Of a stretch of 64,000 bases of DNA, positions 55,234 to 64,000 are shown one piece after another; position 1 is the stretch's first letter, and every line of letters starts with the position of its first letter. The DNA comes from Lojkania enalia (Eukaryota > Ascomycota > Dothideomycetes > Pleosporales): assembly GCA_010094045.1 (NCBI GenBank), contig ML986710.1, positions 1-64,000 on the forward strand, read 5' to 3'. Below the pieces are notes generated by a model. The model saw only the letters and a program-made list of their open reading frames with translations. It was not told where the DNA came from and made no database searches. The position numbers and the translations under genes are program-made.

Positions 55234-58200
55234 TCATATCCCAGCAATCTGCATCTCCCATCCAAACCTCCTGACCACCTCACTCTCACACATTCTCCAT
55301 GCGCCAACTAACTCCTTCAATCTCCCTCTCAACTTCTGTTCCTCCACTGACACGTCTACACCCCTCAGCAAACCCGCCGCCAACTCCACTCTTAGCAGAT
55401 CCTGCGCCGTCAACCAACTAAGCCTCGTCTTCGATACATCGCCCAGGACCGCCGCCGTCAGAATCCTGTCCAACCCAACCACATGCTTCAGCGCCATCTT
55501 CAAGTCCTCGTAGTTCCTATGGTACACAGTGCCTGGCATACGATCCACCAACTTCTCCACCTGGGCGGCAAACACCGCGCATTTTTCTTCTTGGCTGACC
55601 TCTTTGGTGTTATCTTCAGAGGGTAGGGAGGGGTATTTGAGGAGGTGGAGGCGTAGGGGAAATGTATCTGGGAGGAGTTGCGGTACACGGTTGGCGTCAC
55701 GCTGCCATGCTCTTGTTCGCAGACTATCTATGAAGGTGATTAGTGCCGGGATGATGGGTTTTGTGTTTTGCATCCATGTTCGGAGGGCCGTCGAGCTCGT
55801 GCCAAATGATGGTGCGAGGGAGGAGGTGAGAAGTTCAGCGTTTTGCAGGCCGTGGGCGGCGTTTGAGAGTAGGAGGGTGGAGTACTCTGTTAGAATGTTT
55901 TTCTGGATCATATCGGTTGTTATAGTGTCGTTGCTGGTGGAACCGAGTTCTCCAAGTTGCGGCGGACGGGATGTGGAGAGAACATTTATCATTGTTAGGA
56001 TCAAGGTAGATATTTGCGTCCTGTGATGCGATTCGGAGTGATATTCTAAGAGCCAATACTTAACTGTATCTTCATTTCTTAGATGCGGATCTGCAGCCAA
56101 TCTTCTGTTCAGGGCAGCGATTGGTGCCGGCGGGTCTATGACAAATAGAATGTAGGCATGGAAGTCTTCTAACACTGAAGAAGGGAGGTATTGTAAATTG
56201 TGTGATAGTAAAACTTGCCAGACTCTGTGCTGGCGTGGAACGGGGGGAATGTACAATTCTTGCAGGACTCCAGGGGAGAGACCGTAATGGCGAAGGAATG
56301 TTTGAATCCATTTTGCTGTTTCTTGTTTGAGTCGCACGATATTTGGAAGGACGATGCGATTGGTAAAGTTGGCGCGGTGAGCAAATGTTGAAGAAACCCT
56401 TATTAGAAACTGCAGAATTGCTTCAAGAATACGATTTGGCTCGATTAGAGATGTGGATGTCTTTGGAAGGACCGAACTTGAGAGGCAGGAGGCCCATTCC
56501 TCGTCGGAAATTGAGTTCTTGGAGTCTAATTGGCCAGCTGCAGATGTTGATGATTCGAGAGCCCTGAGAATGTTGCGCGATTGAATGACTGAGCAGAATC
56601 TTAGCATTTCTAGAAGAGTTTCTACTACTGCCATCTTAAGGTCTACGTGCTTTGCCTTCTGAGATAACATTGTAAGCACTGTCAATGAAGCCTCCTGGGG
56701 CACTATCTCAGTGTCTCGGAGGAGTTGTGCGAGGAACTTGACTGTTGTGACTTTGATTACCGGCCTGGATGGAGGGGCATCTTTCGATATATTTGTCTCT
56801 TCTCGAAATTTGGCGTCGGTGGAATCCAGTTTTGCTGCCTTTCTAGTCTCTTCTTGCTCCTCTAGTTTAGCAACGATTGCACGTGAAAACTTCTGAATGC
56901 AAAAAACAGTCTGAGTAGAGGCAAGCCGCCTCAAGAATGGAAGTGACAAAAATTGTCGATGCCGCGAACTGGAGTCCGGATATTCAATTATCGTTCGGAC
57001 TGCTAGATCTAAAGCTAGTTCCGGCCGATCACACTTGGTAAGGAGAATCAGCAATCGGAAAGCCATAGCCTCTAGACCCACAGAAGACTTATTACCTGGT
57101 GGAATCTCCGTGAGAGCATCTAGCGTATTAGAAGTAAGTTCGGCAAGAAGTTTCGGAGGCACGTTCTCAAGATGAGCTTCAAGTGCCTCGATTGCACGAT
57201 TAATATTTAGATCGGCTTTTGATAGGAATTGATCATAGAGGAGAAAACAGGGGTAACGGGCGCATTCTTGTGACGGAAACGGGGAACCCAATATTCGCTG
57301 CTTTGAAGAGCTGCGTGCGTCGAGGTAGAGAAGCGCAGAAAGAATCTGGCCCTCACGTACTGCAGGCACCCTTTTCGCAAGCCTAGTCCTTGTCCAATGC
57401 CAGATTCCATCCTCCTCGTGGCTCTTTCCGGGAATGACAGGATGGAACCATTCCAGCTTTGACACAATTTTCGTATGCGGTAGGCTGCTGATTGCCTTCG
57501 AAACGTCGATATATGTCAAAATTTCGAGGTATCGAGTTTGTATCTTTTTCTCCACCAGCGGCATTGGGTTCCATTTTTCGGGTAGTGAAGGATCGTCTAT
57601 GGAAGGCATGATAGGCCATTTTCCTAAGCTTCGAGAATCCGGGTCCGCGGTAGGCCACAATTCTACGAATTTATGTCTCGTTTTGGATTCCCAATATCGT
57701 ATAGCTTCTTCGAAACTCATTCGTGACGTGCTCAGTGGTCCAATTGCATAATCCCAAGCTTTTTTCACTCGCATCTTTTTCTCCTCTTGTAGAAGACAAT
57801 CCGGAATATACAGCTTCAACGCAAATTCATAGCTGTCCACAAGCCTTCCAATTGCATGTTGTTTGTCTTCATCAGTCGGCCAAGGTTCGAGAGCTGCGGC
57901 AGGCTTTAGGAAGATAGCCGCATTTGTGCGCGCAGCTATGTATGGTGTTACTTCGTCTAAGCATGGGTGATGGACGACAAAGGGGCCAGTTAAATACTGT
58001 ATTGGCAAACCACGGGGGTATGGCTCTGGCAAACTTGCCGTCCTAGGAAATACAGTAGGCCGAATCTTGTGCCACAGATCATTTCTCGCTTTGGCTAGAT
58101 CGTCCATAAAGCGGTATGTTGAGAGGGGCTCATCCTTGACTATAACCTCTGAATAGCCCAATATTCCGTTTACACTATTTATCTGCAGACGATCATGGTC

Positions 58201-60168
58201 GGGCTTCAGGGCTTGCTCCTCAACTGACGTGAGAAGACATAAGGTATCTCGCCAGATAGTGTCGTATATTATTTCTTCGCTCAGATTCAGCCTTGTCTTT
58301 AGGTCCTTCGAAAGTTCTATCCGCCTAATAACTACCTCATGGAACAAGTTCAAAGTTCCATCCCAATGATTCACATGGAAGGATGGTTCTTTTGATGCTA
58401 ACACTACCGTTTCGAACAAGTCGCACAGTATTTCATTTGCTATTTTGATGTGCGCATCAATCATTGCCTTATCGAATTCAGTTCCGCGCATTTTAGCCTG
58501 TCCCGCGAGCAGATTTTTTGCTTCCTTGGGATAATGCTGGAATAGTTCAGGTACTGTGAGAGGATCACGCACGAAGCGGCGAGCCCATAGCAGGGCTTCC
58601 TTGTATGAATATAATGATCCGCTAGCAATAGCGTAATATAGCACGGACTTTGCGTAATACGCCCGAGCCTTCTGCTCTGAGCATGACGTCGCTTTCTTCC
58701 TCTGCTCATAACCAAGCTTTATTCCCAGTATTTCAGCGTCTTGCTCTCTTCCGCTCCTGTGGGTAAGAAAAATTTGAAATAGATCCGGGTCTCCCAAGTG
58801 AAGTGTCCTGGAAAACCGCTCCTTGGACTGGAAATTGGTTATAGCGCCATTAGGCCCTTTCCCCACAAGTTCTTCGTCCCCTCGCGATTTGCGTAGACGG
58901 GTAAATAAAGCCAATGCGGATTTAGGATCCAACTCATCAAGTAGCCTAGCAGACAGCGTCCCAGTGGCACACTTTAGATGCTCATCATTATCAAGGTCCT
59001 GGTCGACAACCCGTGCATAGCAGAATCGGAGAAGTGCATATCGCCGTGATTGCGCAATGCCAGTCATTAAAGGCTCGAAGCTAACAACATTTACTCTTTC
59101 GGACCCTGGAGAGGAAAATTTGAGCAAGCGACTAAATTGTTCCTCGAACATATTCGGTTGACGAGACCAGCAGATTGCAACAAGGTGTAGTAACCGCCAA
59201 GGGCTATAGGATAGCTCCTTGACTGCACCTCTGTTTCTATCAAGGTATCGTACCGTCAAATCTAAAATGTCTTTGATTTGTTGCCAAGGAAGGCGTTTTA
59301 TGGCTCGCCTAACAAGTGGCTCAACTAGTGAGGGGATGAGTTCCTCGGGGGCGGACGTATGCCTTTCTAGACTAGACATTTTTTGTAAAACTTCGAGTGA
59401 AAAAAACATAGAAGCAGAAAAGCCGGGCATTCTATCCGCACTTCTATGTGGTGGGTATCTTTGTGAGAGATCTGAAAGCCAGCGTCGCCCTGTCAAAATA
59501 CCTTGGAGGATCCCATCAAGCGCAAGGGCACGGAGAGTGTCCGATTGATTTAGCAACATTATATGCGCAGGGATCACAGAAATATCGATGTCGACTTCAA
59601 TAGTCTTTTCAAGGACCGCCCGAACAAGACTTGGGCTGCAACTTGGTACAAGGCGTGCATAGCTTGTGTGGAGCGATCGCTTGTCCGGATTTCCGTGCAT
59701 GGTATTTGGGAACGCTACCTGGAACAAGGATTTGAAAAGCTCGGTAACTTTTTCTCTTTTTTCCTCCACATCCTTTACCCTCGCACAGCACCCAATAGCC
59801 GCGCAAAAGTCTCGTGTTTCACGGACCGACAGTGTACTAGCAATGCCAAGCAAGCCTTGCGTGCCTCCAAGGCCATGCCACGTATCTTTCCATCTTAGAC
59901 CTTTCAGCGCCTTTCCGAGCTCTTTTATACCTGATTTACGAACTTCGACCGAGATATCTTGTTCTAACGCTTTGCGGATTGCGACTGGCGAGTGCGAGAC
60001 GCTGAGCCAGATTGCAAAGACCGTGGGCCCCAAGAGGCTATTCTCAACCGCCGAGAGAAGAGCTTGAGAGATCGATTGAATAGAGTTTGTTCTCATCAAC
60101 TTACGCAATGACTGCGCAAGCTGTGGTGGCGTTAGAAGGTGATCGATGCCGGCTTCCCGCAACATCAT
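55234..60168 (-). CDS. Very large conserved-looking protein of unknown function, 1644 aa
   Basis: This is a single uninterrupted frame of 1645 codons with a tandem Met start (MMLREAGIDHLL). I do not recognise a catalytic domain. The sequence is mostly alpha-helical with evenly spaced Leu, Ala and charged residues and many short helix pairs, suggestive of a helical-repeat scaffold (HEAT-like), but no repeat could be defined by eye. There is no signal peptide or clear membrane segment. One basic, Lys/Glu-rich coiled part occurs about residues 1090-1130 (LEEQEETRKAAKLDSTDAKF). An uninterrupted frame of this length is strong evidence for a real gene. The absence of introns contrasts with most genes in the window. 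It may be Pezizomycotina-specific. Confidence 0.85.
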   Translation of the reverse strand: MMLREAGIDHLLTPPQLAQSLRKLMRTNSIQSISQALLSAVENSLLGPTVFAIWLSVSHSPVAIRKALEQDISVEVRKSGIKELGKALKGLRWKDTWHGLGGTQGLLGIASTLSVRETRDFCAAIGCCARVKDVEEKREKVTELFKSLFQVAFPNTMHGNPDKRSLHTSYARLVPSCSPSLVRAVLEKTIEVDIDISVIPAHIMLLNQSDTLRALALDGILQGILTGRRWLSDLSQRYPPHRSADRMPGFSASMFFSLEVLQKMSSLERHTSAPEELIPSLVEPLVRRAIKRLPWQQIKDILDLTVRYLDRNRGAVKELSYSPWRLLHLVAICWSRQPNMFEEQFSRLLKFSSPGSERVNVVSFEPLMTGIAQSRRYALLRFCYARVVDQDLDNDEHLKCATGTLSARLLDELDPKSALALFTRLRKSRGDEELVGKGPNGAITNFQSKERFSRTLHLGDPDLFQIFLTHRSGREQDAEILGIKLGYEQRKKATSCSEQKARAYYAKSVLYYAIASGSLYSYKEALLWARRFVRDPLTVPELFQHYPKEAKNLLAGQAKMRGTEFDKAMIDAHIKIANEILCDLFETVVLASKEPSFHVNHWDGTLNLFHEVVIRRIELSKDLKTRLNLSEEIIYDTIWRDTLCLLTSVEEQALKPDHDRLQINSVNGILGYSEVIVKDEPLSTYRFMDDLAKARNDLWHKIRPTVFPRTASLPEPYPRGLPIQYLTGPFVVHHPCLDEVTPYIAARTNAAIFLKPAAALEPWPTDEDKQHAIGRLVDSYEFALKLYIPDCLLQEEKKMRVKKAWDYAIGPLSTSRMSFEEAIRYWESKTRHKFVELWPTADPDSRSLGKWPIMPSIDDPSLPEKWNPMPLVEKKIQTRYLEILTYIDVSKAISSLPHTKIVSKLEWFHPVIPGKSHEEDGIWHWTRTRLAKRVPAVREGQILSALLYLDARSSSKQRILGSPFPSQECARYPCFLLYDQFLSKADLNINRAIEALEAHLENVPPKLLAELTSNTLDALTEIPPGNKSSVGLEAMAFRLLILLTKCDRPELALDLAVRTIIEYPDSSSRHRQFLSLPFLRRLASTQTVFCIQKFSRAIVAKLEEQEETRKAAKLDSTDAKFREETNISKDAPPSRPVIKVTTVKFLAQLLRDTEIVPQEASLTVLTMLSQKAKHVDLKMAVVETLLEMLRFCSVIQSRNILRALESSTSAAGQLDSKNSISDEEWASCLSSSVLPKTSTSLIEPNRILEAILQFLIRVSSTFAHRANFTNRIVLPNIVRLKQETAKWIQTFLRHYGLSPGVLQELYIPPVPRQHRVWQVLLSHNLQYLPSSVLEDFHAYILFVIDPPAPIAALNRRLAADPHLRNEDTVKYWLLEYHSESHHRTQISTLILTMINVLSTSRPPQLGELGSTSNDTITTDMIQKNILTEYSTLLLSNAAHGLQNAELLTSSLAPSFGTSSTALRTWMQNTKPIIPALITFIDSLRTRAWQRDANRVPQLLPDTFPLRLHLLKYPSLPSEDNTKEVSQEEKCAVFAAQVEKLVDRMPGTVYHRNYEDLKMALKHVVGLDRILTAAVLGDVSKTRLSWLTAQDLLRVELAAGLLRGVDVSVEEQKLRGRLKELVGAWRMCESEVVRRFGWEMQIAGI

Positions 60169-63100
60169 TAGTATTCTTTCCTCTAGCCGAAGTAGATTAA
60201 ACGGGCAGGAAAAACTTCACGGGCCTAAGAATATTACTGAAATTTCGGAACTGATATAATGGAGAAGTCCATTGATACGTATCTCCGCCGCTTTCAAGCT
60301 GGTTGATGGATCGCTCCGTATTGAGGATCAGCGAAGCGCCTCTATGCCGATTGAACCAAAGAGAGCGATCAAACTAAACCAAGATACAGAACTAAGAGAA
60401 GATTTTCCTGGACTGTATTATCCCTAGGAATATGGTCTGATCGTGGGCTGAGATTTCGTTGTGTTGCACTTTCTAGACGACATCTTGGCGGGAGTAGGTA
60501 AGCACTTGGGCACAGACCAGGACATTAGGATCATGTGGAACACCCTTGGCAAATGGTACGGTCCTCCCACTAAACCACGATTGGCAACTTGACTAACCTC
60601 AATATAATCGTATATTTATTTGCATGAGGAAGCAAAGCGTTTCCGCGAGACTTGCATACTTAATCAACTACTGCTCTAGGAAGTAGACCTCATGGATTAA
60701 AGAGCGTTGAGCGAGTAGGGTATAGGTTGAACTAGATTGATTGTTAGGAACGCAGGTGTTATTTTCTCCGCTCTCATATTCTTCTTTTGCCATTTCTAAT
60801 AATTCTTTCAATTTGCAGTGAAGAACCCGTTGGTTGTGATCCCCAGGCCATTTTACTCCGACACATATAGGAAGCACGTGATAGTTCCCGTATAATTCAT
60901 CCGTCCTCGCACCCGACCGGCTGTAGTAATGGCTTCCCATTGATCGCTGAGAATGGAATCTAGACAGAATTCGATTAGGACTCGAGGTTGGCGAAAGATC
61001 ACAAGGAGTTGTTAACTTGGCCTTTAGCGCAGAAATTTGCGAATCTGCGTTGGGCTGCGGCTGGATTGGATTGGCTGGGCAACTTTGCGGTTGTCACTTG
61101 TATGCTTAGTTCACCGCAACGTGCTTTAGCACAACCCATCGGAGCTGACGGGGGGCTGTACAGATAGAATTCGCCGACTGTTTCAGTCCCAGAAGGAAAC
61201 ACCATAGGAAACTTCATAGGGAATGGTGCCTAGCTTCATCCATGCGGCTTATTAGAAGTGGATCCTTCCATCACGCTAAGAGGTAGAAGCACGACATTCC
61301 ATTGGGGTGGGTAACAGTATAGATTATATTTAACAATTGCCGCTTCCTCTTGCATCCTGAAAACTTCTCTATAATTCGATTCATGAACGGTTCGTCTCGT
61401 TCTAAAGGTCATATAGCGTTGAGATGACAGCTCCCATTTAGACTCGGCCTCGGGGCAGATACGGATTGCAACATCCTGCTAGGAAGTTGGTATATGCCTT
61501 GACATTAGCAAGTACCTTATGTGACCTTTCTAGTATATCGTAATTGACTTGCCTGTAGGCTCTATCATATGTCTGCTATAATATTAGAGTACTTGGAAGA
61601 TGGAGTTCGCCGCCTAGCCGCCTATGTCACCAAACGAGGTTAGTTGAGAAATCCACTTTACAATCTTCATGCCGAGCAGCAATTCAGTCGGTATCATCCT
61701 TTGGAGAACCTTCTATCCATTTTATAAGAGCATGAAGTAGAACAGCCCTCGGACCGGGGTGATAGGCGTATGGAGACGGAGGTAATAGGATCCTATACGC
61801 CCTTGCAAAGTACTTAGACACCCAGATCACTATATGCGCTTTGAGTCGCGGCCAATCAGTCCACCGACGGACCCATAATTCAGCCATTAGAAATGCTTTG
61901 AGAGTTTAACAGCTAGAATCTCTGTTATGCACCGTGATTTCGCGGCGCATTTTGAGCTTCTTGGATCTCGCTACTCATGTACCCTATGCTCTCCATTCCA
62001 GAAGTCTGGCTCTGGCTTCTGTGGATCCTTTGAACCCAGTTGCTTACTGCTACGCTGCGTATGACCCCGACAACTGAGGTGTCGCGCCTTACCTATCCCC
62101 GCCCTAGTCAGCAGCTCCTTCAGAAGGCATATCATCATATGAATGGCATTAATTACTCCATATTGAGAAATGAATACGAACATTTGAACAATCTGAACCT
62201 AGATAGGGAAGTAGTAGCTTGGCTCTCGAAAGATACGGTCAGACTAAGATACGTGCAGCCTGGAGGGGGTTACTTTGCAATACTAGGGGTATATTGCACT
62301 TCAGTACGTTCTCCATTCCCAAAAGGCAAACCTGAGCCAAATCCAAGACCTTATAATCTGATAGTGAAGCGGCACATGACCATATTCTCCTTGTGGTAAT
62401 CTATTCCTGACGAAGGTCGCCGATCTTGTCAAACGACTTTGATGTGCTCATATGTCCGAAGATTTCCTATCAACCTTACCACGTACAATGGGAAACAAAA
62501 GAAGACAATAAAATGGTAGATAGGTGTACTGGCTGAACAAAATTAGAAGCTACTAAGTGTGAGGCGCATCACGGTTATTGTATCGTACTAGAGAGATCCG
62601 ATCATGGAAGCTCCCGCTCCCGACGGTTTCTTTGTGGAAGTCTCCCATGGGACAATGGACTGGATTAATGATACGTGTAACGCAATTGGCAGGAACTGCG
62701 GAGTTTATGCTGAATTAGACCTCTATTTTGACAGGATCGGCACCAGCGCAACGATGAGCAGTCTATTAACAAACCAAAATTTACGATCCGCATCTTCACC
62801 CGTAACGAGCCTTGCGGCGAGTGGGCGCATAAGATGTATCTAAACCAATCTATTGCCAAATGTTGCATCGACCGCTCCTTTCAACTTTCATAGCAGACTC
62901 CCACGCACGCCCACTCTGCCGAAGCTACTTCCAACTATATGGGTGCCATCGACACGGCCACAACTCCTACCGGGATCGGAGTTTTACCATACATAACCAA
63001 CGAGTCACACTGATTCCTCACAAACAGCATCAGGCATTCTCCTAACTCCGAAATGCCCAATAGATTCTATAACAGTCTACACTTCCGACGACCGCCATAA

Positions 63101-63290
63101 GTACCTTGTGAATATATCAGCCCTCATGACTTTAGCCAACGCAACGACGGGCCCACCATTCAAGTCCATCTATTCGCTTTTACAGTTGACGCCGAAAGGA
63201 CACCCGCAGCTTGTGAATCACAGCATATAGAAACCTGCAATCCTTCTCGTATGTGCCCATTCCGGAGCGGCCCCTCCTTCTGACGCGTAT
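60169..63290. other. 3.1 kb without a secure gene
   Basis: Open frames of 60-120 codons occur on both strands (60668-60940 minus, 61684-61887 minus, 62040-62399 plus, 62604-62843 plus). None is recognised. Near 62734-62907 a plus-strand frame after a TTTTGACAG acceptor reads protein-like (PKFTIRIFTRNEPCGEW) and ends in TAG; it may be an exon of a small decayed gene. No splice-consistent full model was found. Confidence 0.35.
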
Positions 63291-63429
63291 CAGGCAGCAT
63301 CAATTGCTGAGGCAAATATTGATGTATTCAAGGAAGGTAAGTGGCTTGCCTGGCCAGACGCTGGCAGTGGCGAGACTATATAGGCCTGAAAACATACCAA
63401 CTATATTAGGATAGTAGAAACACGTGACA
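63291..63429 (-). mobile_element. Short TG...CA element, copy 4
   Basis: This 139 bp element reads TGACGCGTATC at the left and CACGTGACA at the right on the plus strand, in the same orientation as copy 2. It is flanked by a perfect 5 bp duplication CCTTC (63286-63290 and 63430-63434). It lies about 18 kb from the other copies. Confidence 0.88.
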
Positions 63430-63434
63430 CCTTC

Positions 63435-64000
63435 CCACCCTCAGCCCGCGCCGCACAAATAGCACCCCCACTCTTCTCCGTCAACTAGGAAGAATCATTT
63501 GCATTCATACCCACTCCCCAGAGCTAAAGTTCCGACTCCGGAGAATCACACCTTGAGTAGAATCGGTTCGCGGCGCAGAAATTGCGCCGGAAGTAGCGAG
63601 ACTTTATTGAGAACCTTGGGGTACGAAAACACGACAGCGAGAGGGAGAACAGAAGACTGAAGGATCATGTTCACGATTTGTAGAACGAGGTCGAGCAATT
63701 AAGTGATGTAGCCAAGGAGCATAGTGAATCTGAAAGATGGCCGAGCAGCAATGTGGAGGGGGCAGTGAATATTTATCTGAAGCGATGTGACGGGCAGACA
63801 GTAGATTCCATTTACTAAGACGAATAATCAGATGAGCATGGCAATAATGGTGGTTAGAAAAGGGGAGGGTCTTTGTGAGGTTATACATTAGCGAACCATT
63901 AGAGCAGTACCACTACAAAGAAAGTAGATGGGTAGACTCATGAAGCCACCAAACTACAGAACCTAAAACATTTTTTACTATTGGCTCTGGCACAATGGAA
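63435..64000. other. Right edge, no gene recognised
   Basis: A minus-strand frame at 63604-63888 is open but unrecognised. Nothing else was seen up to the edge. Confidence 0.35.

Overview
The window is nuclear DNA of a filamentous ascomycete (Pezizomycotina). Genes carry many 46-62 nt GT-AG introns, and the housekeeping set is typical of moulds: MccB, ceramide synthase, SHO1, dynactin p24 and dynein light intermediate chain, a septin and a PROPPIN. A patatin/NB-ARC receptor and a Fot1/pogo-type transposon fit the same group. The order cannot be fixed from the sequence alone. No tRNA, rRNA or CRISPR was seen. Exon boundaries below were worked out by hand from splice motifs and family alignments held in memory. 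In every spliced model the coding length is a multiple of three.

Left arm (1 to ~33 kb): conserved core. In order: mccB (-), ceramide synthase (-), Bax-inhibitor-1 protein (-), SHO1 (-), dynactin p24/RO10-like (-), vacuolar amino-acid transporter (+), mitochondrial bS16m (-), NAD(P)HX epimerase (+), HSV2-type PROPPIN (-), septin (+), a 14-exon PQ-loop protein (+), an HCxxGKDR phosphatase (+), dynein light intermediate chain (-) and IST3/RBMX2 (+). Several are head-to-head pairs with short shared promoters. The PQ-loop gene stands out: intact translation needs a one-nucleotide exon and a GC-AG intron.

Middle (~33.8 to ~52 kb): accessory, AT-rich and gene-poor. It begins with a nitronate monooxygenase gene broken by one TAA. 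Next is a patatin-NB-ARC-TPR-ankyrin receptor (fungal NLR) that is open from end to end except for one TAA. It also holds a three-exon candidate secreted cysteine-rich protein, several decayed reading frames, an inverted pair of ~200 bp repeats, and a mutated pogo-type transposon (47329-49451) with 47 bp inverted repeats and a TA target site. Three copies of a 143-150 bp TG...CA element lie here and a fourth lies at 63.3 kb; each has a perfect 5 bp target-site duplication. They look like solo LTRs or a miniature LTR family. Many stops in this block could be C-to-T changes at CpA, the pattern left by repeat-induced point mutation (RIP).

Right arm (~52 to 64 kb): a bZIP factor (-), a very large intronless gene for an unrecognised 1644-residue protein (-), then 3.8 kb with no secure gene apart from the fourth TG...CA element.

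The most unusual observations are the one-nucleotide exon, the four target-site-flanked copies of the short TG...CA element, the singly interrupted NLR, and the small cysteine-rich gene embedded in repeats.
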